From assembly GCA_030530045.1 (NCBI GenBank), contig JAUMVS010000036.1, positions 1 through 11,789 of the forward strand: a stretch of 11,789 nucleotides of DNA, written 5' to 3'. Below, piece after piece: positions 1 through 6,344 of this stretch; position 1 is the stretch's first letter, and the number at the start of each line of letters is the position of its first letter. The notes under the pieces were generated by a model. That model did not search any database. It was not told where the DNA came from and saw only the letters and a program-made list of their open reading frames with translations. The position numbers were made by a program, and so were the translations under genes. Origin of the DNA: Phoenicibacter congonensis (GTDB lineage: Bacteria > Actinomycetota > Coriobacteriia > Coriobacteriales > Eggerthellaceae).

Positions 1-1264
1 TTTCTTCTTCTATGTATTTTTTCTTTGCGCTTTTCTGAACAAAGCTGGAATCAACATAATCAGAACTTGTCGATTCGTAGAACTCGTAGAACCTTATATC
101 CCTTCCTCTTGCCAGTTTATATTCTGTTGTCTTTTGAGTAATTTGTTTTTTGTTTATTGTTAAATCCAATTCCCCCCGAGAGTTTGTTATAAAAGGCAAA
201 TCTTTTACTGTTGGGCATTCCTTAAGACGTTTTAAGGTTTTGTATTCGGTTTCATTCAGCGCAATTATTGGGTTTTGTGACTTTTCGTTGATAACGTCGT
301 TTAAGTTAACCCTAATAGAACGCTCAGGTTCTGTTGCAAAGTCTTTAGTGACGGAAATCCTTGATGTTTTTTCTCCTTTTTTGATCAACATTGTGCATAA
401 GGCTTGTTTCGCATCTACAAAATTGTTATTTTCTTTAATGCACTTGACGGAGATTAATTTGTTGTCTAGCAGTATATGAGACCTTAATTTGCTGCATGTC
501 TTATCCGTAAGAATTGAGGCAGGTATTAGTAAACTAATAAAAGCATCTTTGTTAGAATATTCGTCAATAATTTCTTCTACAAATAGCTTGTACAGGTTAA
601 GGATGCCGCTTGAAGTGTAATGGAATCGTTTTCTTGCGATAGCGGTGATTTCGGAATATAGTTCTTGATCTTTTTCGTATTCCTCCGTTTTGTTATAGTG
701 TTTTTTTTCTGCCTTTAGGTTTTTATATGGTGGATTTGTAGCCACAATGTCAAATCCATTTTTGATTACAGTTCTCGGAAAAACTTCGGAGAGTTGTATG
801 TATTGTTGTTTTTTGAGCGATATATCGAAAAGGAGCCCCTTTCCTATATGATTTTTGAAATAATTTTCACTTAAGTTTATTCCCCATTTGTAATCGGCAA
901 TTATTTTTAGAGATTTTTTGTATTGACTTAGGGCGTTTTGATTTATGTCCGAAACATAGATGTTTTCCAGTAACTCTCTTGCTTGTTCAATTGTAATGTC
1001 TTGCCGTGCAACGTTATTTATGTATGAGAATACAAAATTTCCGGTTCCCACGCAGGGCTCTAAGAAACTTTGCTCCCATAGCTCCTTTGTGTTTTCTGTT
1101 TGTCTAATGGCTGCCGTTAGTTCAGCCATCATATTCTCGGTTAGCTCTAAATCGGTGTAGTAGCTTCCAGTTTGCTTCCGAAGAAGTGGGTCCATTGAGG
1201 TTTCGGTGAGTTTGCTTGTCCGGCGCAAGTGGTTTAGCATGTCTGAAGAAAGATTTGATGGCAT
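1..1264 (-). CDS. N6-adenine DNA methyltransferase, Eco57I/Alw26I-like, 3' end outside window
   Basis: This is a leftward reading frame of 421 codons with no stop before the window edge. The protein is a SAM-dependent N6-adenine DNA methyltransferase. Visible motifs are GSYYT at residues 33-37 (the substrate-proximal motif before motif I), the SAM-binding motif I FLEPCVGTGNF at 67-77, an acidic residue in VSDIN near 106, and the catalytic NPPY motif IV at 177-180. After about residue 350 the sequence looks like the start of a target-recognition region, with LARGRDIRFYEF. This order (motif I before NPPY, specificity region at the C-terminus) fits type II/IIS or IIG gamma-class enzymes. The ATG at 1264 lies two bases after the stop of the upstream HTH gene, so the two are co-transcribed and probably translationally coupled. 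I cannot tell whether it is a pure methyltransferase or fused to a nuclease, because the C-terminus is missing. Confidence 0.85.
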   Translation of the reverse strand, partial: MPSNLSSDMLNHLRRTSKLTETSMDPLLRKQTGSYYTDLELTENMMAELTAAIRQTENTKELWEQSFLEPCVGTGNFVFSYINNVARQDITIEQARELLENIYVSDINQNALSQYKKSLKIIADYKWGINLSENYFKNHIGKGLLFDISLKKQQYIQLSEVFPRTVIKNGFDIVATNPPYKNLKAEKKHYNKTEEYEKDQELYSEITAIARKRFHYTSSGILNLYKLFVEEIIDEYSNKDAFISLLIPASILTDKTCSKLRSHILLDNKLISVKCIKENNNFVDAKQALCTMLIKKGEKTSRISVTKDFATEPERSIRVNLNDVINEKSQNPIIALNETEYKTLKRLKECPTVKDLPFITNSRGELDLTINKKQITQKTTEYKLARGRDIRFYEFYESTSSDYVDSSFVQKSAKKKYIEEE

Positions 1265-1267
1265 GGT

Positions 1268-1468
1268 TTAGTTCCCGTTCTTGTCAAACTTTTTGTTAGT
1301 AACCCAAGCGTCAATTTCCGTTTTTTTGAATCTCCACAGTTTGCCAACCTTGTGTGCAGGAATCCCGTTCTCTTTTTTTATCCAATTTCTAATTGTGTCT
1401 TTGTTAACGTTTAGATAGTTAGAGGCTTCCTCGATCCCTATCCATCTGTCGTTATCTTGATTGATCAT
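1268..1468 (-). CDS. small helix-turn-helix protein, excisionase/MerR-like
   Basis: This 66-residue protein is almost entirely one winged helix-turn-helix domain of the excisionase type. Residues about 9-57 run WIGIEEASNYLNVNKDTIRNW, then a basic turn, then KVGKLWRFKKTEIDAWV, which is the usual pattern of recognition helix followed by the wing. Such proteins bind DNA and often regulate, or assist, the gene they travel with. It starts at ATG 1468 with an AAAGGG ribosome site six bases upstream. Its stop is two bases from the methyltransferase start, so it is the first gene of that operon. I infer that it controls the operon, perhaps through the repeats at 1484-1541. A role as a recombination directionality factor is less likely, because no integrase is visible. 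Confidence 0.8.
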   Translation of the reverse strand: MINQDNDRWIGIEEASNYLNVNKDTIRNWIKKENGIPAHKVGKLWRFKKTEIDAWVTNKKFDKNGN

Positions 1469-1483
1469 GATGACCCTTTCATA

Positions 1484-1541
1484 TATAAATGAATTATTGC
1501 GATTTAATATGATTTTGTATGAAGTAATATGAATTATAACA
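1484..1541. repeat. three AT-rich direct repeats at 20-bp spacing, candidate operator
   Basis: On the plus strand, ATGAATTAT occurs at 1489-1497 and exactly again at 1529-1537. A related copy, ATGATTTTG, lies midway at 1509-1517. The last two copies are both preceded by TAAT. The spacing is 20 bp each time, about two helical turns, so bound proteins would sit on the same face of the DNA. The 1529 copy overlaps the -10 box of the leftward promoter. That arrangement suggests a repressor operator, but the AT-rich background makes chance partial copies possible. Confidence 0.4.
1533..1541 (-). promoter_or_regulatory. extended -10 promoter of the HTH-methyltransferase unit
   Basis: Read on the minus strand, 1541 to 1533 is TGTTATAAT, a perfect extended -10 (TGn followed by TATAAT). 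No good -35 hexamer is present 16-18 bp upstream, which an extended -10 can tolerate. Transcription would start near 1526, giving a leader of about 58 nt before the HTH start codon. Confidence 0.55.
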
Positions 1542-1748
1542 CGCTGGACTTTTGTGCTACTTCTTTTATTGGGCTTTTACTTGTTTGCTTTGTTTGCATT
1601 TATCAATGCTCAATTGATTTTGATAGTTTTTAGAGCGAACGCAAGTTGTTAATTTACTTTCCCACCAAAGAATTGCGCAACTTTTTCAACTGGGAAGCCA
1701 ATAAATTTCTAGTGTTTCTGCTGCACTCGAGCTTATTCATCGGCAGTT

Positions 1749-1754
1749 TATAAT
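1749..1754 (+). promoter_or_regulatory. putative -10 box for the 1812 gene
   Basis: TATAAT at 1749-1754 is a perfect -10 hexamer 58 bases before the ATG at 1812. The bases at the -35 distance (around CTCGAG, 1726-1731) do not match TTGACA, so this is a one-element prediction. It would give a leader of about 50 nt containing the GGAGG at 1800-1804. Confidence 0.35.
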
Positions 1755-1811
1755 GTACTAATAAGAACTAATTCTTTAAAGTATTAGATTCCAGGTTGCG
1801 GAGGTTACGCA

Positions 1812-2405
1812 ATGATTTCCCATGTAGTTAAAATTCCCTCTAAATTTGTCAGTATGGATTTGAAGATTATCGTCGATAACGGAATAGGGGAGTCAAAATT
1901 GTTTATCGGTGATGATAGTCGCCGAAATGAATTTGACGATTTCTTCGGCTTCGGCACTTCGATAAAGTACAGGTTCGACAGGGAGAATTTGCTCTGCTAT
2001 CTTCATGAGGCGAAATTAGAGTACATTCATCACTTTTTTAATCAGTACAAAAACGTTGATCTTGAAAAGTGGGAGAGAAATGTTGAGCTAGTCTAGTCCC
2101 TGAATTCTGAATCTTTTTATTTCGACCTTAAAAGCTATAGGGATAGCTCAAGCTATTTTGTTTGGTCAGACTCCGAGATTTTTAACGGTGCATTTAGAAA
2201 TATTTCTATCCCAGAAATCTCGAAATTGACCATTGACAAGAGTGATGATTCTGAGGAAATTGTTTTTCTTTTGCAGCTAGACACCGAAGCTTGCGTCACC
2301 TCAGGGGGCCAAACTTCCAATCAGCTCGCTATTGAATCTATTCCTAACGAAATCACGATTGACTTCGGTAGCGCACGTCCAAGAAAAGTAGTCCTAGGTT
2401 TTTAA
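1812..2405 (+). pseudogene. gene of unknown function interrupted by an in-frame TAG
   Basis: The reading frame begins at ATG 1812 with a strong ribosome site, GGAGG at 1800-1804, seven bases before it. It meets TAG at 2094-2096 after 94 codons. The same frame then stays open for another 102 codons with protein-like composition (for example SESFYFDLKSYRDSSSYFVW, later ITIDFGSARPRKVVLGF) up to TAA at 2403-2405. A terminator follows. Without the TAG the product would be a soluble, acidic protein of about 197 residues. TAG serves as a normal stop for infA, rpsM and the ECF genes in this window, so this is a nonsense mutation (for example CAG to TAG) rather than recoding. The 94-residue fragment could still be made. 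I do not recognise the family and see no signal peptide or membrane segment. Confidence 0.65.
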
Positions 2406-2445
2406 AGACACAGTCTGCCTTCATAAAAATAAGCCTCTTAACAAA

Positions 2446-2472
2446 CCCGGCTTCGGTCGGGCTTTTCTTTTT
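2446..2472 (+). terminator. rho-independent terminator after the 1812 gene
   Basis: CCCGGCTTCGGTCGGG at 2446-2461 folds into a six-pair stem (one G-U) closed by a stable C(UUCG)G loop. It is followed by CTTTTCTTTTTCT. It lies 40 bases after the TAA of the interrupted gene. Confidence 0.8.
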
Positions 2473-2687
2473 CTCCCTTTTCTTGCTTTTTAATTAAGTC
2501 AAGATTTTCGTTTCTTAGAGAAATTTCCTTCGTTTCAAACTAACAAAGAAATCTTCTCATTCATTATGTGAAATTACATAACTATTAACTTTTCACTTCT
2601 CTTCGCAGCATTTTCTCTAATTTTTAAATTTGCAATGTTTCTGTAAAAAAGAAAATGATAAAAATGTTATGTAATTGTTTCAATAAA

Positions 2688-2719
2688 ATATTGCAAATTA
2701 AATTGCAATATGCTAAATT
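2688..2719 (+). promoter_or_regulatory. inverted repeat over a putative promoter of the membrane-protein gene
   Basis: ATATTGCAA (2688-2696) and TTGCAATAT (2703-2711) form a perfect 9-bp inverted repeat with a six-base centre. TTGCAA at 2691-2696 could serve as a -35, with TAAATT at 2714-2719 as the -10 after 17 bp (each 4/6 to consensus). The start site would fall near 2726, leaving a short leader with GGAGG at 2737-2741. The repeat would then be an operator covering the -35 and spacer. The promoter is weak by consensus; the symmetry itself is certain. Confidence 0.4.
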
Positions 2720-2750
2720 ATGAAAAAGTTGATTTTGGAGGACAGAACTT

Positions 2751-3517
2751 ATGGAAAACGAAAATTCATTTAAACGAGACAGGCACAAGCTTCCTAACTT
2801 TGAGGATTATGAGCTTAAGCACTTTGACATTTCAGTCGGGGGCAGGCTTTTCCCATTTGATTGTTGGATGGACAAAGATAACCCGGAATCTTATCTAATG
2901 CATGTTAAAAGGGGTCAGAGGCTTGGTAGTTTCATTGAGCAATATGTCTCTCTAGTTGAGAAGATGCGCGAACCCTTGGGATTCATTAAGGGTATTGTTG
3001 GCAGCCTCTTTGCAGGAGTTGTTATCGCCTTTTGTTTAACGCCTTGTGGACAAAGGCGTTCGGCTTCGCACCCAAGGCTGGAGAAGAGTGGAACATTTTC
3101 CTTGGCATCATTGGTGCCTCATCAATACTGTTTGAGTTTTTCAAGGCGAAAAGCAACTCGCCGAGTTCAGGCTCGCCTGGTTGCTTGGGTGTAATTGCTT
3201 TGCTTTTTGCCCCTCTTGTCGTTGGGTTAGCTGCATGGGGCGTGGGGTGTCTAGTTCATTCCTATGTTGATTGGTTCCCAGAGAACGCAATCTGGTGGTT
3301 TATCATGGCTCTGCCACTCATTCAACTTGCCTTCATCGCCATTTTCTTTTTGGCTTGGATTGCGACATTCGCTCAATTCAAAAAATTTAAATCTGAAAAC
3401 AAGCACACTCTTAGCTCACTTGACATAGTGCAAATCAACGAAATCCTTGAGGAATTGGAAGTCCCTGAGCGCATGTTTTTGGACAAGGAGTGGGAAACCG
3501 ACATGGTAATTGCTTAA
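2751..3517 (+). pseudogene. membrane protein of unknown function, frameshifted
   Basis: The frame opens at ATG 2751 after GGAGG at 2737-2741 and encodes a soluble N-terminus (KLPNFEDYELKHFDISVGG, later SFIEQYVSLVEKMREPLGF). It then enters a hydrophobic stretch, GIVGSLFAGVVIAF. At the T run 3030-3033 the sensible reading moves to another frame. From TTG 3032 it continues LFNALWTKAFGF, then hydrophobic segments (VIALLFAPLVVGLAAWGVG and FIMALPLIQLAFIAIFFLAW), and ends with a soluble acidic tail at TAA 3515-3517. Adding one T to the run restores a continuous protein of 255 residues with about three or four membrane segments. The two unshifted products would be a 147-residue protein with a nonsense tail and an orphan C-terminal part. 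No good slippery heptamer is present, so mutation or a base-calling error is likelier than programmed frameshifting. I do not recognise the family. Confidence 0.65.
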
Positions 3518-3648
3518 TCACTCGCTGTCTTTGAAGCTTATTGCGAAAAGGCAAGTCGATTACTAAAGGAGGTATTTTAGAGTTCGCATTTGCATTCAAA
3601 GTCACGAGTTGCCGATATTTAAAAGTTCACTTTTATAAGGAGACTATT

Positions 3649-4101
3649 ATGTACACAAAAAATTGCAAAGAAATCGTCATCAGAAGAGATGAGATTTTGT
3701 TGAAAGATGGTAGTACCTGCTGTGTTGAGCTGATTAAACAGGATTGGGATTATTTCGAGCGATTCGAAATCGTCATCGGTTGCTACAATTGGGGTCATTT
3801 TGTTGACCGTCAGTCAGCTGAGTTTATTTACTCGTCGATTCTCAACCAGTTCCAAATTGGGACTGGATATGGAGATTCGATTCTTCTTGATTCGGACAAG
3901 ATTTGCCTTGGAGCAGGGCAGCCTGTCATCGATGTTAACTTGGCCTACGTTCCAGCTCAAGTTGATCACGAAGAAGAGACCGTTATGGATCCAGCCTTCG
4001 TCATCGAGATGGGGAATGGCCATTCTGGGGTTTTTGAACTTGAGGAAGAGGCGCGCTTCATCTTCGACAACCTTGTGCACGATTATCCATGTTATGAGTA
4101 G
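3649..4101 (+). CDS. acidic soluble protein of unknown function
   Basis: This 150-residue protein starts at ATG 3649 with AAGGAG at 3637-3642, six bases upstream. The frame is open back to TTG 3541, but that upstream part has no fitting ribosome site, so the ATG is preferred. The product is acidic, with alternating hydrophobic and charged stretches (KEIVIRRDEILLKDG, RFEIVIGCYNWGHF, FELEEEARFIFDNLVHDYP), which suggests a compact alpha/beta fold. It has no signal peptide, membrane segment or known catalytic motif. It lies 131 bases after the broken membrane-protein gene on the same strand and is closed by its own terminator. It is intact, unlike its two upstream neighbours. Small acidic proteins in such clusters are sometimes immunity proteins or regulators, but nothing here proves that. 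Confidence 0.65.
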   Translation: MYTKNCKEIVIRRDEILLKDGSTCCVELIKQDWDYFERFEIVIGCYNWGHFVDRQSAEFIYSSILNQFQIGTGYGDSILLDSDKICLGAGQPVIDVNLAYVPAQVDHEEETVMDPAFVIEMGNGHSGVFELEEEARFIFDNLVHDYPCYE

Positions 4102-4111
4102 CGCTTTTTGT

Positions 4112-4138
4112 GAACCCGGCTTCGGTCGGGTTCTTTCA
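4112..4138 (+). terminator. rho-independent terminator after the 3649 gene
   Basis: GAACCCGGCTTCGGTCGGG plus TTC (4112-4133) gives a nine-pair stem with the same CUUCGG loop as the terminator at 2446. TTTC follows. It lies 10 bases after the TAG of the gene. Confidence 0.8.
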
Positions 4139-4191
4139 TTTCGCGTAGCGCATCGCTAACCCAAAGGTTGGTAAACTCCAAAACTTTTCAA

Positions 4192-4215
4192 AGAACCCGG
4201 CACTTGCCGGGTTCT
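4192..4215 (-). terminator. terminator of the leftward ECF operon
   Basis: AGAACCCGGC (4192-4201) and GCCGGGTTCT (4206-4215) form a perfect ten-pair stem with a four-base loop, one base beyond the TAG of the S-component gene (4217-4219). On the minus strand it is followed by TTGAAAAGTTTT. It may also back up the rightward terminator, since CTTC follows on the plus strand. Confidence 0.75.
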
Positions 4216-4216
4216 T

Positions 4217-4903
4217 CTACATGAGGGCGAATTTTTCTTTGATGCGAATGAGTTTGCGCTTCCAGGGTTCGTAGAGAATTGCCAGGAAGGTGACGGTTGC
4301 GACTGAGTGGATGAAGTCGAGCGGCAGACCTGCGGCGTAGGCTGCAAGCGCGGTTTGCCAAGTGATTGGGTGCACCCAGCCGATGATGTACCAGCTGTTA
4401 AGAATAAATCCATAGCCCAAAGGTGACAAAAAAGCATAAACATAAAGCACTGGCTTGTGTTCGAAAGCTCCCATGTCATTTAGCACGCCCGCGACGTAGC
4501 CAATGAGTCCCCAGGAATACATTTGCCACGGCGTCCACGGTCCTTGCCCAAAGAAGAAGTTCGATACAAGCGCCGCAAGCGCACCGACCATGAAGCCACT
4601 TCTGCGCCCGAAGATGATACCCGAGATGATGCAAATTGCCGAGACTGGTTTGAAGTCGGGGATTGGCGCGAACAAAATTCTGCCTGCTGCAGCGATTGCG
4701 CCAAGCACTGCTGTCGGCATAATCTGCCGCAAATGCGGCGTTGAGTTTTCAAAGCCAAGGAAAAAAAGCGCTACGCCACCGATGGCAACCGCAAACGTCA
4801 AAAACGCTGAGCTCTCTGTTTGAAAAATTGCGCAAATGAGCAAAACCGCAGGAACGGCTATCAATATCAACGGCTCGGCTATTTTTATCAATGCGTTTTT
4901 CAT
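4217..4903 (-). CDS. ECF transporter S component (substrate-binding membrane protein)
   Basis: This 228-residue protein is mostly hydrophobic, with about six membrane segments, the architecture of an ECF S component that binds a vitamin or similar micronutrient in the membrane. The central stretch, FFFGQGPWTPWQMYSWG (about residues 115-131), recalls a group of S components often assigned to cobalamin or related compounds (CbrT-like). I recall this rather than having tested it, so the substrate is left open. It is the last gene of a leftward operon, 28 bases after the fused ATPase, and is followed at once by a terminator. The ribosome site before ATG 4903 is weak (GAAGCGAG), so coupling with the upstream gene is likely. 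No cobalamin or other riboswitch is evident upstream of the operon. Confidence 0.8.
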   Translation of the reverse strand: MKNALIKIAEPLILIAVPAVLLICAIFQTESSAFLTFAVAIGGVALFFLGFENSTPHLRQIMPTAVLGAIAAAGRILFAPIPDFKPVSAICIISGIIFGRRSGFMVGALAALVSNFFFGQGPWTPWQMYSWGLIGYVAGVLNDMGAFEHKPVLYVYAFLSPLGYGFILNSWYIIGWVHPITWQTALAAYAAGLPLDFIHSVATVTFLAILYEPWKRKLIRIKEKFALM

Positions 4904-4931
4904 CTCGCTTCGTCTTCCGCTTCCGCCAGTT

Positions 4932-6344
4932 CTACTTTTGTTGGAAAAGCTCAGTGAACGAGCTCGCGTTTGGTCGGAAGAATAAATTGTTCTTGAAGAA
5001 CTCGTCGCTGTGCTCGGTGCAAGTTGCCTGACCGTCGAAAATCATCGTCGTCGTGTCGGCAACGCAACGTGCAAACGCAAGGTCGTGTGTCGCCATAATC
5101 ACTGTGCCGCCGCTTTTCGCATAATCAAGAATCATCGACGCAACGGTGCATTTCGTTTCGGGGTCGAGGCCCTTTGTTGGCTCGTCGAGCAGCAAAAGCT
5201 TCGGCTTCGTGAGCAGCAATTTTGCAAGACCAAGCATTTGTTGCTGGCCTCCTGAAAGGTCATATGGGTGCAGCTCCTCGCGCTCTTCAAGCTTTGCCGC
5301 CTTCTCAATCTCAAGAATTTCCGCATCGGAATAGCCACAAGATTTCTGCCACTCGCGCAGCTCTTCTGCCACACTGTCGCAAATGAAAAGCGACGCTGGA
5401 TGCTGGGGGAGATAGGCCTGCGACTTTGCCTCCTCATTTTTAACGCGCCCGCGCTCGGCACGGTGAATGCCCGCCGCAAGCTTTAGAAGAGTTGACTTGC
5501 CGCTCCCGTTGCCGCCAACGATCGCGCGAATTTCCCCGCGCTTCACATTGAGGTCGGCACCATGCAAAACGAAAGGCTCGTCTTTGCTATATCTAAAATA
5601 AGCATCATTAAGCGTCACCACATCATCAAGCTCATCATCGAACTTGCGCAATGTGGTTTCAATCGGTTTGTCAAATTTAAAATTCTCAAGCGGAACTTCG
5701 TGCAGCGCATGCTTTTCGAGCACAAAACTCCTGGTAGCATAATCAATCATCACTTCTGGCGTGTGCGTCACAATCACAACTGTGATGTTTAGCTCGCGAT
5801 TAATTCTAAAAATCTCGTGCAGGAATTTCTTTTCCGCAACTGGGTCTAGCTCAGCCGTTGGCTCATCAAGCAGAAGAACTTCTGGACCCATTGCAAGCGT
5901 GCGAGCCAGGTTAACGAGTTGCATTTGGCCGCCTGAGAGCTCCGTCACTTTTTTATGAAACCAAGGCTCGATGCCAAAGAAGTGCGAAACTTCCGCCACT
6001 CGGCGTCGCATGAGCGAACGCTCGACTCCGTGATTTTCAAGCGCAAACGCAATCTCATGCCAAACGCTTTCGCATACAAGCTGATTTTCGGGGCTTTGCG
6101 AAACGTAACCAATCGCTTCCGACGCAATTTCTGCCGTGCCTTGCCTTGTTCCTGCTAGTGGCGACTCTGGCAGAAGCGACTTAAGAAGCGTAGTTTTACC
6201 AACGCCAGTCTTGCCAACAAGAATTGCAAAGTCGCCTCGCTTGAGCTCAAGTGACACAGGACCGACCGAAACCGCATCGCTGCCAGGGTAGGCAAAACTA
6301 AAATCTTCGAGCTTAATCACAGTTTCATTCATGTTTAGTTCCAT
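4932..6344 (-). CDS. ECF transporter duplicated ATPase (two ABC domains in one chain)
   Basis: This 470-residue cytoplasmic protein carries two complete ABC ATPase domains that hydrolyse ATP to drive uptake. Domain 1 has Walker A GKTGVGKT (44-51), the Q-helix sequence SQSPENQ (82-88), signature LSGGQ (136-140), Walker B LLLDEPT (157-163) and switch His194. Domain 2 has Walker A GGNGSGKS (277-284), Gln314 in LPQHP, signature LSGGQ (363-367), Walker B LLLDEPT (384-390) and His420. Domain 2 lacks the usual Gln of the Q-helix (HPASLF). The size matches duplicated ECF ATPases of the YkoD/CbrU kind rather than separate EcfA1 and EcfA2. The first ATG (6344) overlaps the T-component stop by 10 bases; ATG 6332, two bases after that stop, is equally possible and removes four residues. 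Confidence 0.9.
   Translation of the reverse strand: MELNMNETVIKLEDFSFAYPGSDAVSVGPVSLELKRGDFAILVGKTGVGKTTLLKSLLPESPLAGTRQGTAEIASEAIGYVSQSPENQLVCESVWHEIAFALENHGVERSLMRRRVAEVSHFFGIEPWFHKKVTELSGGQMQLVNLARTLAMGPEVLLLDEPTAELDPVAEKKFLHEIFRINRELNITVVIVTHTPEVMIDYATRSFVLEKHALHEVPLENFKFDKPIETTLRKFDDELDDVVTLNDAYFRYSKDEPFVLHGADLNVKRGEIRAIVGGNGSGKSTLLKLAAGIHRAERGRVKNEEAKSQAYLPQHPASLFICDSVAEELREWQKSCGYSDAEILEIEKAAKLEEREELHPYDLSGGQQQMLGLAKLLLTKPKLLLLDEPTKGLDPETKCTVASMILDYAKSGGTVIMATHDLAFARCVADTTTMIFDGQATCTEHSDEFFKNNLFFRPNASSFTELFQQK

Larger units (their letters stand above)
1469..1811. other. divergent intergenic region between the HTH gene and the first accessory gene
   Basis: This AT-rich gap of 343 bases holds the leftward promoter and repeats (1484-1541), a small inverted repeat ATCAAT/ATTGAT at 1602-1618, a rightward -10 box at 1749-1754, and the ribosome site of the next gene. 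I see no RNA gene and no ORF with a credible ribosome site between 1542 and 1740. Confidence 0.6.
2406..2750. other. AT-rich intergenic region with inverted repeats
   Basis: This 345-base gap holds the terminator at 2446-2472, an inverted repeat TTATGT-gaaatt-ACATAA at 2564-2581, a third TTATGT at 2667-2672, and the larger inverted repeat at 2688-2711. The middle part (2480-2660) is very AT-rich. I find no convincing ORF or RNA gene in it. Confidence 0.55.

Noticed and set aside
2094..2096. TAG recoding (pyrrolysine or suppressor reading) in the 1812 gene
   Set aside because: Several intact genes in the window end in TAG, no recoding element is visible, and a simple nonsense mutation explains the data.
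3027..3036. Programmed -1 frameshifting in the membrane-protein gene
   Set aside because: The zero-frame codons GCC TTT TGT do not form a good slippery heptamer, and I see no strong stem just downstream.
3565..3573. A near-perfect Shine-Dalgarno sequence AAAGGAGGT with no gene after it
   Set aside because: No start codon lies at a usable distance; it may be a remnant, but the real start at 3649 has its own site.
3609..3638. TTGCCG and TTTATA as a promoter for the 3649 gene
   Set aside because: The start site would fall downstream of the ribosome site, so the transcript would lose it.
4480..4823. Open frames on both strands inside the S-component gene
   Set aside because: They overlap a well-supported membrane protein and lack any recognisable protein features.
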